Positions 41,484 to 49,943 are shown, counted from the stretch's first letter. The stretch: DNA of 49,943 nucleotides from Rhodoluna sp. (GCA_026393335.1 JAPLAJ010000119.1:1-49943), one strand, 5' to 3'. A program made the numbers and translations. Notes: generated by a model from the letters alone, not told the origin.

Positions 41484-42652
41484 TAGTAACTCCCTAGCTT
41501 CTCTTCAACAATCGAGGTAAGTCTCTCGACAAGTTCTTCAACACCGGTTCTCTGCAGGATGTCAACGAGGAAACCAAGAACCACTAGACGTCTAGCGTCA
41601 TCAACTGTGATTCCTCTTGCCTGTAAGTAGAACAACTGCTCGTCATCAAATCTTCCTGATGCGCTTGCGTGTCCAGCTCCTTCAATCTCACCAGTTTCAA
41701 TCTCAAGGTTTGGAACAGAGTCTGCTCGTGCACCATCGGTAAGAAGTAGATTTCTGTTCAGTTCGTATGTGTCAGTGCCCTCTGCAACAACACGAATGAG
41801 CACATCGCCAATCCAGACAGTGTGTGCTTTGTTTCCCTGTAGGGCACCTTTATAGGTAACTCTAGATTTACAGTTAGGCGCAGCGTGATCAACAAATGGT
41901 CTGTTCTCAAGGTGCTGGCCTGCACTAGCGAAATAGACACCATTCATTTCAACTTCAGCACCAGGACCTGTGAACGTAGTTACCGGAGTGATACGAACTA
42001 GATCCCCACCAAAAGATGCGATTGAGTGCTTGAGGAAAGAGTTTCTTGCAAGCTTGGAAAAGTGTGCTGAGACGTGTGCGGAGCCTTTGTCCCAGTTCTG
42101 AACTGAGACAATGTTTAGCTTGGCCTCATCCTGAACATCGATCTCAATAATTTCAGCAAGGTTACCCAAGCCCATGTGTTCAACGATCAATGTTGCATTA
42201 CTGAACTTCTTAGCAACTACAAAGATGTGCAGAGCACTAGGTGCTGGATGATTCGCCGCGATCTTGATAACAACAGGCTCTTTAACCTCTGCACTCTCTG
42301 CAACTTCAATGAGTAGTGTCTTGCTGGCGTTGGTATAAGCAGCTGCTGCTACCCGATCTTCAGGAACGCCGATGGAGCCAACTCGTGAGTCTGTGCTTTC
42401 AATCCAAGAGATCTTTACATCATCGGTTGAAACAAATGAAACCTCTGATTCGTACTCCCCTAATACATCAGAATCTAAACCATTTAGCTGATCAGGTTGA
42501 AGATATCTCCATAGGTCCTGAAGTGGCGAGATGGCTTCGAAGTCTGACACAGACTTAGAAGATGGACGATCGCTTCTAATCTGTAGTGGCACAAATGAGC
42601 CGTGGGTGTGCTCAGCAAGACCGTGCTGAGCGGTTTTTGGTGAATCTGACAT
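41483..42652 (-). CDS. sufD: Fe-S assembly protein SufD
   Basis: A 389-residue scaffold partner of SufB with the parallel beta-helix core. The C-terminal signature RGITVDDARRLVVLGFLVDIL and the segment SASGRFDDEQLFYLQARG are shared with SufB. It overlaps sufB by one base at the junction. The N-terminal part (1-110) is less conserved. Confidence 0.94.
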   Translation of the reverse strand: MSDSPKTAQHGLAEHTHGSFVPLQIRSDRPSSKSVSDFEAISPLQDLWRYLQPDQLNGLDSDVLGEYESEVSFVSTDDVKISWIESTDSRVGSIGVPEDRVAAAAYTNASKTLLIEVAESAEVKEPVVIKIAANHPAPSALHIFVVAKKFSNATLIVEHMGLGNLAEIIEIDVQDEAKLNIVSVQNWDKGSAHVSAHFSKLARNSFLKHSIASFGGDLVRITPVTTFTGPGAEVEMNGVYFASAGQHLENRPFVDHAAPNCKSRVTYKGALQGNKAHTVWIGDVLIRVVAEGTDTYELNRNLLLTDGARADSVPNLEIETGEIEGAGHASASGRFDDEQLFYLQARGITVDDARRLVVLGFLVDILQRTGVEELVERLTSIVEEKLGSY

Positions 42653-44070
42653 TAACCGACAGCGCCTTCCATTTGCATTTCAATTAGTTTGTTTAGCTCT
42701 AGCGCATATTCCATCGGTAGTTCTTTAGCAATTGGCTCAATGAAGCCTCGAACAATCATTGCCATGGCTTCATCTTCAGCAAGACCTCTCGACTGGAGAT
42801 AGAACAGTTGCTCATCGCTCACTCTTGAAACAGTTGCTTCGTGACCCATTGATACATCGTCTTCACGAACATCAACTGCAGGATATGTATCGCTTCTAGA
42901 GATAGTGTCAATCAATAATGCATCACAGCGAACTGTGTTTGCAGAGTGGTGCGCACCAGGGTTTACTCTGATCTCTCCACGGTAAGAAGTTCTGCCACCG
43001 GCACGAGCAATCGACTTAGAAACAATTGATGAAGATGTGTATGGAGCAAGGTGAATCATCTTCGCTCCAGCATCCTGGTGCTGACCTTCACCAGCGAAAG
43101 CAACAGAAAGAGTCTCTCCTCTAGCATGCTCTCCAGCAAGAATCACTGCTGGATACTTCATGGTTACTTTAGAACCGATGTTGCCATCAATCCATTCCAT
43201 GGTCGCACCTTCGTGAGCTACTGCTCTCTTAGTTACAAGGTTGTATACGTTGTTAGACCAGTTCTGGATGGTGGTGTAACGAACGCGAGCGTTCTTCTTC
43301 ACAATGATTTCAACAACTGCTGAGTGCAATGAGTCGCTCTTGTAAATAGGAGCTGTACACCCTTCGATGTAGTGAACGTAAGAACCTTCATCGGCAATGA
43401 TTAGAGTTCTTTCGAACTGACCCATGTTTTCAGTGTTGATGCGGAAGTAAGCCTGAAGTGGAATCTCTACTCGAACTCCCTTAGGAACATAAACGAATGA
43501 TCCTCCGGACCAAACAGCTGTGTTTAGAGCAGCAAACTTGTTATCTCCTGCAGGGATAACAGTTCCGAAATATTCTTGGAAAATCTCAGGGTGCTCTCTG
43601 AGAGCAGTGTCAGTGTCCATGAAGATAACGCCTTGGCGTTCAAGTTCTTCATTGATCTGGTGATAAACAACTTCTGACTCATACTGAGCTGCGACACCAG
43701 CAACTAGTCGCTGACGTTCGGCTTCAGGAATACCAAGCTTCTCGTAGGTGTTCTTGATCTCTTCTGGAAGTTCTTCCCAAGATCCTGCTTGCTTCTCTGT
43801 TGAGCGAACGAAGTACTTGATGTTGTCGAAATCGATACCGCTTAGGTCTGCTCCCCAGGTTGGCATTGGCTTCTTTTGGAAGTATGAGAAACCCTTGAGT
43901 CTCAAGTCCAACATCCACTGCGGCTCAGACTTCAGGTTAGAGATGTTGGTAACAACATCGGTGTTGATTCCTCTTTTAGCGCTAGCACCAGCAGCGTCAG
44001 TATCAGACCAACCGAATTCGTAGATTCCAAGACTGTCTAGTTCTGGACGTTCGATGGCTGCATCTGGCAT
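42652..44070 (-). CDS. sufB: Fe-S assembly protein SufB
   Basis: The main scaffold (472 residues from ATG at 44070) on which clusters are built. The segments ELDSLGIYEFGWSDTDAAGA, FVYVPKGVRVEIPLQAYFRI, the cysteine in VHYIEGCTAPIYKSDSLH and RGLAEDEAMAMIVRGF identify it. No intein interrupts it, unlike the M. tuberculosis homologue. A GTG at 44112 extends the frame by fourteen residues, but ATG at 44070 has AAGAGG at proper spacing and matches the homologue start as I recall it. It is the first gene of the operon. Confidence 0.93.
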   Translation of the reverse strand: MPDAAIERPELDSLGIYEFGWSDTDAAGASAKRGINTDVVTNISNLKSEPQWMLDLRLKGFSYFQKKPMPTWGADLSGIDFDNIKYFVRSTEKQAGSWEELPEEIKNTYEKLGIPEAERQRLVAGVAAQYESEVVYHQINEELERQGVIFMDTDTALREHPEIFQEYFGTVIPAGDNKFAALNTAVWSGGSFVYVPKGVRVEIPLQAYFRINTENMGQFERTLIIADEGSYVHYIEGCTAPIYKSDSLHSAVVEIIVKKNARVRYTTIQNWSNNVYNLVTKRAVAHEGATMEWIDGNIGSKVTMKYPAVILAGEHARGETLSVAFAGEGQHQDAGAKMIHLAPYTSSSIVSKSIARAGGRTSYRGEIRVNPGAHHSANTVRCDALLIDTISRSDTYPAVDVREDDVSMGHEATVSRVSDEQLFYLQSRGLAEDEAMAMIVRGFIEPIAKELPMEYALELNKLIEMQMEGAVG

Positions 44071-44165
44071 TTCGACCTCTTTCTGAAGGGCTGTAGCGTA
44101 TAAATTACTCACATTTGAAACTCATTTAAGAGAAAACATTCGGTGGGTAATGAAACTTTTCGTTC

Positions 44166-44230
44166 TTCTCAAGTTGTTCTCAAGATTGACGACTAGTCTA
44201 AGTTTATCCAAACGTTACCCAGTGCGTAAC
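44166..44230. repeat. Paired short repeats in the sufB/ctaA divergent region
   Basis: TTCTCAAG occurs at 44166-44173 and 44178-44185 (12-bp period). Further right, GTTAC at 44214-44218 and GTAAC at 44226-44230 form an inverted repeat with a 7-bp spacer. Both lie in the promoter region between the suf operon and ctaA and could be regulator sites; they are short enough to be chance. Confidence 0.4.
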
Positions 44231-44257
44231 CCCAGAAACGAATAGAAAGAGCCTGTT

Positions 44258-45139
44258 TTGATTGACAAGTTGTTTGGCAGTCACCGTATTCGCCTTTACG
44301 CTTGGCTATCTCTTGCCAGCCAAATCCTTATTGTGGTAACTGGCGGAGCTGTTCGGCTCACCGGCTCCGGACTTGGCTGTCCCACTTGGCCAGAATGTGA
44401 ACCAGGATCGTTGGTAAACGTTCCAGAGCAAGGAATACACGGCGTCATTGAATTCGGTAACCGTCTTCTAACTTTCTTGCTTCTATTTATTTCACTGGGA
44501 ACATTCATTACCGTTATGCGTTTGAAGAAAGGTCACCGTAAGGGCCTATTTTGGACCTCTTTGGGACTTGGATTAGGCATTGTTGCTCAGGCAGTTCTTG
44601 GAGGCATCACTGTGCTTACTGGTTTGAACTCTTGGATAGTCGGAGCGCACTTCCTGGTATCTATGGGTCTGATCGTTATTGCAACATTCCTTGTTTGGTA
44701 TTCAAGAGGACGCAGAGTATTAGAGCATAAGAAAAATCTTTCAAGGCTTTCACTTCTTATGGTTCCAGTCGCAGCTGCCGTCATAGTAATTGGAGTCATA
44801 CTCACCGGATCTGGACCTCACGCGGGTGACAGCGATACACCTAGAAATGGTCTGGATTCAGAGCTGTGGTCTCATTACCACTCCTACCCTGCCTATCTCC
44901 TGCTGGCTTTAGTATTTCTGCAGCTCGTTATGCGTTGGTCCAGCACTGGAAGAGATTCAGCTAAGTTCTCCAGCGCTTTACTGTTGGTTTTGGTCTCCCA
45001 AGCCATGCTTGGTCTTGTTCAGACTTGGCTCGGTCTTCCAGTGATACTGGTTGGCTTGCACATGCTTGGAGCATCTGTGTTAGCAAGCCTTATCACCTAT
45101 CAAGCACTTTTGAACAAAGCATGGTCAGGTAGCCAGTGA
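44258..45139 (+). CDS. ctaA: Heme A synthase
   Basis: It oxidises heme O to heme A for the aa3 oxidase. The 293-residue protein has about eight helices and the paired histidines of the COX15/CtaA family: EFGNRLLTF region, GAHFLVSM, HYHSYPAYLLLAL and LHMLGAS. LTGSGLGCPTWPECEPGS carries the CxxxxxC pair that forms a regulatory disulfide in related enzymes. The start is TTG at 44258. Photolyase follows with a 4-bp overlap. Confidence 0.95.
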   Translation: MIDKLFGSHRIRLYAWLSLASQILIVVTGGAVRLTGSGLGCPTWPECEPGSLVNVPEQGIHGVIEFGNRLLTFLLLFISLGTFITVMRLKKGHRKGLFWTSLGLGLGIVAQAVLGGITVLTGLNSWIVGAHFLVSMGLIVIATFLVWYSRGRRVLEHKKNLSRLSLLMVPVAAAVIVIGVILTGSGPHAGDSDTPRNGLDSELWSHYHSYPAYLLLALVFLQLVMRWSSTGRDSAKFSSALLLVLVSQAMLGLVQTWLGLPVILVGLHMLGASVLASLITYQALLNKAWSGSQ

Positions 45140-46506
45140 GCGCGATTTTCTGGTTTAGAAGAGATCTTCGACTTCAAGATAACGAGGCTCTAACTGCCGC
45201 TTTTGAATCACACCCAGATGGCGTTGCAGCTGTATACATGTTTAACCAGCCTGAGTACCAGGTGCTAGAAGGCATCAGGCAACATAGCCTTACCGAATCG
45301 ATTAGATCTCTAAGTCACGACATCGATGGTCAACTGAATGTTTTGCAGGTGCAATCTGTAAGTGAGTTCAGCCAAAGACTTCTAAAGATTTGCAAACAAA
45401 CCCGGATAGCCAAGGTCTATGCCATGGAATCTTTTGACCCAAAAGGAATCTCAGAACAAACTTTGCTCTCCAAAGAACTAGGTTCTGCAGGCATCGAACT
45501 GCACTTAGTTGGTTCGGCTTATGCAGTCCTTCCAGGTAAAGTATCTAAACCTGATGGTGGGAACTATCGTGTCTACACACCGTTCTATAAAGCTTGGATG
45601 AATCTTGCCGATGTCTTACCAAAAGTCTTACCAAGTAAATTGAACTGGCTCTCCATTGAGGAAACCAAAGATGTTCCAAAGCCAACCAAGGTATCGCCAA
45701 TCAAAGTTATTGCAGGCGAAGATTTTGCACTTAGAACTTTTGAGAGATTTACTGATCGTGCTCTAGATCACTATGACGAAATGCGTAATAGAGCAGATCT
45801 AAGTGGAACATCGCATCTCTCCCACGCTCTCGCTCACGGAGAGATACATCCAAGAACATTGCTTGCCACAATAGGCGATTCGCCTGCGCACGAGGTATTC
45901 CGAAAAGAAATTGCTTGGCGTGAATTCTATGCAGATGTGCTCTTTCATTACCCACACACAGTAGATGACTACTACGAACCTAGGTTTAAGAAACTTCGCT
46001 ATGACACAGGGGCCATTGCCGATGAGCGCTTTGCCGCCTGGTGTAAAGGCGAAACTGGTTACCCAATGGTAGATGCGGGCATGAGGCAATTACTTGCTGA
46101 AGGTTGGATGCACAATCGGGTTCGAATGATTGTTGCCTCATTCTTGGTCAAAGATTTACACATCGAGTGGACTAAAGGTGCCGAGCACTTTGAAGCTCAC
46201 CTAAGTGATTTCGATCCAGCTTCAAACTCTCACGGCTGGCAATGGACAGCAGGATGTGGAACTGATGCTTCTCCGTACTACCGAATCTTTAATCCAATAT
46301 TGCAGGGACTCAAGTTTGATCCTGATGGCAAATATGTTCGCAAGTACATTCCGGAACTTAGGCACTTAGAAGGATCTGCGGCTCACGAGCCTTGGGATAT
46401 CTTTGATGGCTACTCTGGCGGATATCCTGCCCAAATTGTTGACCATTCAGAAGAACGCAACGAATCTCTAGCTCGATTAGAAGAGCTCAAAAGCCAAAAC
46501 TCTTAG
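45136..46506 (+). CDS. phr: Deoxyribodipyrimidine photolyase
   Basis: A 456-residue light-driven repair enzyme that splits UV-induced pyrimidine dimers. The N-terminal alpha/beta antenna domain begins with IFWFRRDLRLQDNEAL, and the FAD-binding C-terminal domain shows EIAWREFYADVLFHYP, WCKGETGYPMVDAGMRQL, HNRVRMIVASFLVKDL and NSHGWQWTAGCGTDASPYYR. The electron-transfer tryptophans fall in these motifs. It is a class I CPD photolyase by appearance. The start is GTG overlapping the ctaA stop. It overlaps ctaB at its 3' end by 4 bp (convergent). Confidence 0.94.
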   Translation: MSAIFWFRRDLRLQDNEALTAAFESHPDGVAAVYMFNQPEYQVLEGIRQHSLTESIRSLSHDIDGQLNVLQVQSVSEFSQRLLKICKQTRIAKVYAMESFDPKGISEQTLLSKELGSAGIELHLVGSAYAVLPGKVSKPDGGNYRVYTPFYKAWMNLADVLPKVLPSKLNWLSIEETKDVPKPTKVSPIKVIAGEDFALRTFERFTDRALDHYDEMRNRADLSGTSHLSHALAHGEIHPRTLLATIGDSPAHEVFRKEIAWREFYADVLFHYPHTVDDYYEPRFKKLRYDTGAIADERFAAWCKGETGYPMVDAGMRQLLAEGWMHNRVRMIVASFLVKDLHIEWTKGAEHFEAHLSDFDPASNSHGWQWTAGCGTDASPYYRIFNPILQGLKFDPDGKYVRKYIPELRHLEGSAAHEPWDIFDGYSGGYPAQIVDHSEERNESLARLEELKSQNS

Positions 46507-47438
46507 AAGAACTTAATAAAGACCAGTGGATCAATTCCGATGGCGATAAACAAAACGGTCAAATAGGTAATTGAGAAGTGGAACAACTTCATCGGGTTCT
46601 CAACCGAACCTAGTTTTGTTTTCTTTTGTAGCAAGTGAGCCTCAACGATAAACCAAATACCTCCAGCTACTGCTGTGAGGCTGTAAATCAGACCCATCGG
46701 GTGCACAGGAATAAGTAAGAGTGTTGATGCGACCATCGCGTAGCTGTAGATGACAATCTGTTTGGCTACATTCTGGCTGTCGGCTACAACTGGAAGCATT
46801 GGAACGCCAGCTGCTTTGTAATCAGCTAAGTATTTGATTGACAAAGGCCAATAGTGAGGCGGAGTCCATAAGAAGATCATTAGAAACAAAACCGCAGCCG
46901 ACCAGGTCACAGTTCCAGTAACTGAGCTAAAGCCAATCAATACAGGCATCGCCCCTGCTGCACCACCCCAGACGATGTTTTGGGCAGTTCTGCGCTTCAA
47001 GAGCAGCGTATAGATGAAAATGTAGAACAATTCCGCAGAAAGGGCCAAGATTGCACTTAGCCAGTTGACCATAAACCCGAGCCAAAGCACGGAAATCACT
47101 CCAATAGCAACGGCAAAGACTTTGGCCTCCAGAAGGGTCAAATGGCCCGTAACCAGGGGTCTTTTCTGGGTTCTACCCATGATTTTGTCGATATCTGCAT
47201 CAATAATGCAGTTAAAGGCGTTAGCAGAGCCAGCACTAAGCGATCCACCTATCAGAGTGGCTAAAACTAGCCAAAGGTTAGGAATTCCCTGCTGAGCCAA
47301 AATCATGACCGGAACGGTCGTGATTAGCAATAATTCAATGACTCTTGGCTTGGTCAAAGCCAAATAAGCAGCCATTTTTCGACCAAAAGATATGGTTGGT
47401 TTAGGGCTCTGCTGGCTCAAATTGGCTGTGGAAGTCAT
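46503..47438 (-). CDS. ctaB: Protoheme IX farnesyltransferase
   Basis: It makes heme O, the precursor of heme A, by farnesylating protoheme. The membrane protein of about 311 residues has the UbiA-type first aspartate motif NAFNCIIDADIDKIMGRT and a second region YLADYKAAGVPMLPVVA. ATG at 47438 (MTSTANLSQQ) gives the family's usual length; a frame open to 47522 adds 28 residues and is less likely. It is divergent from tkt across about 190 bp. Confidence 0.93.
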   Translation of the reverse strand: MTSTANLSQQSPKPTISFGRKMAAYLALTKPRVIELLLITTVPVMILAQQGIPNLWLVLATLIGGSLSAGSANAFNCIIDADIDKIMGRTQKRPLVTGHLTLLEAKVFAVAIGVISVLWLGFMVNWLSAILALSAELFYIFIYTLLLKRRTAQNIVWGGAAGAMPVLIGFSSVTGTVTWSAAVLFLMIFLWTPPHYWPLSIKYLADYKAAGVPMLPVVADSQNVAKQIVIYSYAMVASTLLLIPVHPMGLIYSLTAVAGGIWFIVEAHLLQKKTKLGSVENPMKLFHFSITYLTVLFIAIGIDPLVFIKFF

Positions 47439-47538
47439 CTCTGCAAGTCTAAGCCAAATCCAATGTTTCGTTACATATCCGTAATCAAATTGAGTGTCGG
47501 GTATAGACTTCAAAGGCACCAAAACTAGCCATTGAGCA

Positions 47539-47601
47539 TCGAATATCGGCTCAAATTTGCGAAATAAATGGGCGACGAAGCCTTAATAAAGAGATATTCG
47601 A
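47539..47601. repeat. Spaced inverted repeat around the tkt promoter
   Basis: TCGAATATC at 47539-47547 and GATATTCGA at 47593-47601 are exact 9-bp reverse complements with 45 bp between. Flanking GAG/CTC bases extend the symmetry with a 2-nt offset. They bracket the region where the tkt promoter should lie, 27 nt before its GTG. Confidence 0.55.
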
Positions 47602-47627
47602 CTCAAAGACAATAAGGAGAAAGTGCC

Positions 47628-49718
47628 GTGTCACTAATCTGGGACAACATAGATTCAAAATCTGTAGATACCGCTCGTGTTTTAGCTGCTGATGCAGTTG
47701 AAAAAGTTGGTAATGGCCACCCTGGTACCGCCATTTCGTTAGCTCCGGTTGCGTATCTACTCTTCCAAAAGGTTATGTGTCATGATCCTGCAGATGAAAA
47801 ATGGACTGGTCGCGATCGCTTTATTCTCAGCGTTGGTCACTCCTCACTGACAATTTATAACCAGTTGTACTTATCTGGTTACGGCCTAGAACTTGATGAC
47901 ATCAAGGCATTGAGAACTTGGGGCTCTGCCACTCCTGGTCACCCTGAGTATGGTCACACCAAGGGCGTTGAGATTACTACTGGCCCTCTAGGACAAGGTT
48001 TAGCATCTGCAACTGGTTTTGCATACGCAGCAAGATTTGAAAGAGGTCTATTTGACCCAGAGACTGCTCAGGGTGAAAGTGCATTTGATCACTTTGTATA
48101 CGTGATTGCAGGTGACGGTGACATGCAAGAAGGTGTAACTAGCGAAGCTGCTTCACTTGCAGGCCACCAACAACTTGGAAACCTAGTTGTGATCTATGAC
48201 AGCAACCAAATCTCTATCGAAGATGACACCAACATTGCTTTCACTGAAGATCTAACTGCGCGCTATAACTCATACGGTTGGCACACTCAAACAGTTGACT
48301 GGAAAAAGACCGGCAACTATCACGAAGACATCCAAGAACTTTATGCAGCAATTGAAAAAGCAAAAGCAGAAACAACCAAGCCTTCACTTATCACACTTAG
48401 AACAATCATTGGCTGGCCTTCACCTAAGAAGCAGAACACTGGCAAGATTCACGGTTCAGCTTTAGGAGCAGAAGAACTTGCTGGACTAAAAACTATTCTT
48501 GGCTTTGACCCTGAAAAGACATTTGATGTTTCAGCAGAAGTGATCGAACACACTCGCAGTAATGCAGCTGCCAGAGCTAAAGAAGCTAGAAGTATTTGGC
48601 AAGCAAAGTTTGACGCGTGGGCAAAAGCTAACCCAGATAAGAAGAAGCTATACGACAGAGTTCAATCTGGAGCGACTCCAGCAGAACTTGCATCTTCTCT
48701 CCCAGTTTTTGAAGGTGGAACAGAAATCTCCACTCGTTCAGCAAGCGGAAAAGTAATCAACGCAATAGCAAAGGTTATGCCTGAGCTTTGGGGTGGATCG
48801 GCTGACCTTGCAGAATCAAACAACACAACCATCGAAGGTTCAAAGTCATTCGTTCCATCAGAATGGTCAACTCACGAATGGTCAGGTAATCCTTACGGTC
48901 GTGTGTTGCACTTCGGTATTCGTGAACACGCTATGGGTTCAATCCTGAACGGTATTGTTCTGCACGGTAACACCAGAGCTTTCGGTGGAACATTCCTAAT
49001 CTTCAGCGACTACATGCGACCAGCTGTTCGTCTAGCTGCCCTTATGAAGGTTCCTTCAATCTTCGTTTGGACACATGACAGTGTTGCTCTTGGTGAAGAT
49101 GGCCCTACACACCAGCCAGTTGAGCAGCTTGCAACTCTTCGAGCTATCCCTGGACTAGATATGGTTCGTCCAGGAGACGCTAACGAAGTTGCTTATGCAT
49201 GGAAGACAATTTTGGAACGTCGTCACAACCCAGCAGGTATTGCGCTAACTAGACAAAACATTCCGGTATTCAAGCGCGGTGAGGCAGATGAAACAGGATC
49301 AGTATTCGCATCTGCAGAGCACACCTCTAAAGGCGCTTACACACTTATCGATGCTTCAAACTCAAAGCCTGAACTAATCCTTATTGCAACTGGTTCTGAA
49401 GTTCAGCTGGCCGTAGAAGCAAGAACAAGACTCGAAGCAGAAGGAATTAAGACAAGAGTTGTTTCAGCTCCTTGTGTTGAGTGGTTTGATGAGCAATCAG
49501 ATGCATACAAAGAGTCAGTGCTACCAAGCGATGTGTCAGCAAGAGTTTCTGTTGAAGCAGGTCTATCACTTGGTTGGAGCAAGTATGTCGGTCGCTCAGG
49601 TGAGAGTGTATCTATCGAACACTTCGGAGCTTCGGCTGACTACAAGACTCTATTCAGAGAATTCGGCATGACCACAGATGCAGTTGTAAAAGCTGCCCAT
49701 AAATCACTTAGTAACTAA
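47628..49718 (+). CDS. tkt: Transketolase
   Basis: A thiamine diphosphate enzyme of 696 residues that moves two-carbon units in the pentose phosphate pathway. N-terminal GNGHPGTAISLAPVAYLL and the cofactor motif GDGDMQEGVTSEAASLAGHQ lie in the first domain; FGIREHAMG, SDYMRPAVRL and EDGPTHQPVEQL follow in the second; the C-terminal domain starts near ELILIATGSEVQLAVEA. Catalytic His and Glu are present in these segments. The start is GTG at 47628 with AAGGAGAAA upstream. tal follows 19 nt later, as is usual in Actinobacteria. Confidence 0.97.
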   Translation: MSLIWDNIDSKSVDTARVLAADAVEKVGNGHPGTAISLAPVAYLLFQKVMCHDPADEKWTGRDRFILSVGHSSLTIYNQLYLSGYGLELDDIKALRTWGSATPGHPEYGHTKGVEITTGPLGQGLASATGFAYAARFERGLFDPETAQGESAFDHFVYVIAGDGDMQEGVTSEAASLAGHQQLGNLVVIYDSNQISIEDDTNIAFTEDLTARYNSYGWHTQTVDWKKTGNYHEDIQELYAAIEKAKAETTKPSLITLRTIIGWPSPKKQNTGKIHGSALGAEELAGLKTILGFDPEKTFDVSAEVIEHTRSNAAARAKEARSIWQAKFDAWAKANPDKKKLYDRVQSGATPAELASSLPVFEGGTEISTRSASGKVINAIAKVMPELWGGSADLAESNNTTIEGSKSFVPSEWSTHEWSGNPYGRVLHFGIREHAMGSILNGIVLHGNTRAFGGTFLIFSDYMRPAVRLAALMKVPSIFVWTHDSVALGEDGPTHQPVEQLATLRAIPGLDMVRPGDANEVAYAWKTILERRHNPAGIALTRQNIPVFKRGEADETGSVFASAEHTSKGAYTLIDASNSKPELILIATGSEVQLAVEARTRLEAEGIKTRVVSAPCVEWFDEQSDAYKESVLPSDVSARVSVEAGLSLGWSKYVGRSGESVSIEHFGASADYKTLFREFGMTTDAVVKAAHKSLSN

Positions 49719-49737
49719 CAAACCACAGGAGAAAACA

Positions 49738-49943
49738 ATGACTAGTCCCCTAGCTCAAGTAGCAGCAAATGGAGTCAGCATCTGGCTTGACGATCTTTCA
49801 AGAACAAGAATTTCTTCTGGCGCGCTTGCAGAGCTAATCGAGTCAAGAAACGTTGTTGGTGTAACCACTAACCCAACCATCTTTGCTCAGTCAGTTGGTA
49901 AGGGCGAAGGATACGAATCTCAGGTAGCTGAACTAGCCGCTGC
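49738..49943 (+). CDS. tal: Transaldolase, N-terminal part (cut by window edge)
   Basis: The first 68 residues of transaldolase of the Tal family seen in Actinobacteria. VSIWLDDLSRTRI and GVTTNPTIFAQSV are the N-terminal signature; the Schiff-base lysine lies beyond the edge. ACAGGAG precedes the ATG, 19 nt after the tkt stop, so the two form an operon that continues off the right edge. Confidence 0.93.
   Translation, partial: MTSPLAQVAANGVSIWLDDLSRTRISSGALAELIESRNVVGVTTNPTIFAQSVGKGEGYESQVAELAA

Noticed and set aside
44071..44112. GTG start extending sufB
   Set aside because: It lacks a ribosome site and extends beyond the homologue start; ATG at 44070 has AAGAGG.
1..49943. CRISPR arrays, insertion sequences, prophage or toxin-antitoxin genes
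   Set aside because: No regularly spaced repeat, transposase, integrase or such gene pair was seen; gene content is core chromosome throughout.

Overview
The window reads as a gene-dense chromosome segment from a small-genome actinobacterium. Several genes are specific to or typical of Actinobacteria: RbpA, DUF3043 and DUF3099 proteins, the PafB/PafC pair, a di-heme QcrC with a three-helix Rieske protein, CtaF, HelY, an InhA-type FabI, and adjacent Lnt and Ppm genes. By eye the GC content is only in the mid-40s percent, TTG and GTG starts are frequent, and genes commonly overlap. Together with a microbial rhodopsin, this suggests a planktonic freshwater Microbacteriaceae lineage of the Rhodoluna/Aquiluna ('Luna') type. 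That placement is inferred from gene content, not from a marker phylogeny.

Layout. 1-3.3 kb: the N-terminal part of a PLP decarboxylase (cut by the window edge), a DUF3043 protein, an M20 dipeptidase and an IscA/ErpA-type Fe-S carrier. 3.4-10.6 kb: the respiratory chain, with ctaC-ctaD-ctaF on + facing ctaE-qcrC-qcrA-qcrB on -. 10.6-14.2 kb: trpD, a Nudix hydrolase, a YczE-like membrane protein, a glycerophosphodiesterase and rbpA. 14.2-24.9 kb: one tightly packed minus-strand run of eleven genes (HAD phosphatase, trmI, FKBP lipoprotein, pafB, pafC, a small membrane protein, tatA, tatC, helY, lnt, ppm). 25-27.2 kb: a PAC2 protein, uppP, a 72-residue protein and tRNA-Leu(GAG). 27.2-34.2 kb: a secreted protein of unknown function, a sirtuin coupled to a histidine phosphatase, a glycosyltransferase, an alpha/beta hydrolase, an exonuclease, L31 type B, a lone ABC ATPase and serB. 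34.2-37.7 kb: fabG-fabI, a DUF3099 protein, SURF1 and the rhodopsin. 37.8-49.9 kb: an ABC-F ATPase, bioY, the suf operon, ctaA, a photolyase, ctaB, tkt and the start of tal.

How the genes fit together. The dominant theme is energy conversion at the membrane: a complete bc1-aa3 branch, its assembly enzymes (heme O and heme A synthases, SURF1), Fe-S cluster assembly, Tat and lipoprotein maturation, and a light-driven rhodopsin. Photolyase adds a second light-related gene.

No CRISPR array, insertion sequence, prophage, rRNA or toxin-antitoxin locus was seen, and the window looks like core chromosome. The most interesting signals are: a Pup-proteasome neighbourhood from which the proteasome and pupylation genes are missing; a rhodopsin that keeps an Asp-Thr-Glu pump triad but has Leu where the helix-B histidine usually sits; a suf operon without sufR, sufS or sufU; a TrpD with an altered KHGNR motif; and several paired repeats in promoter regions.
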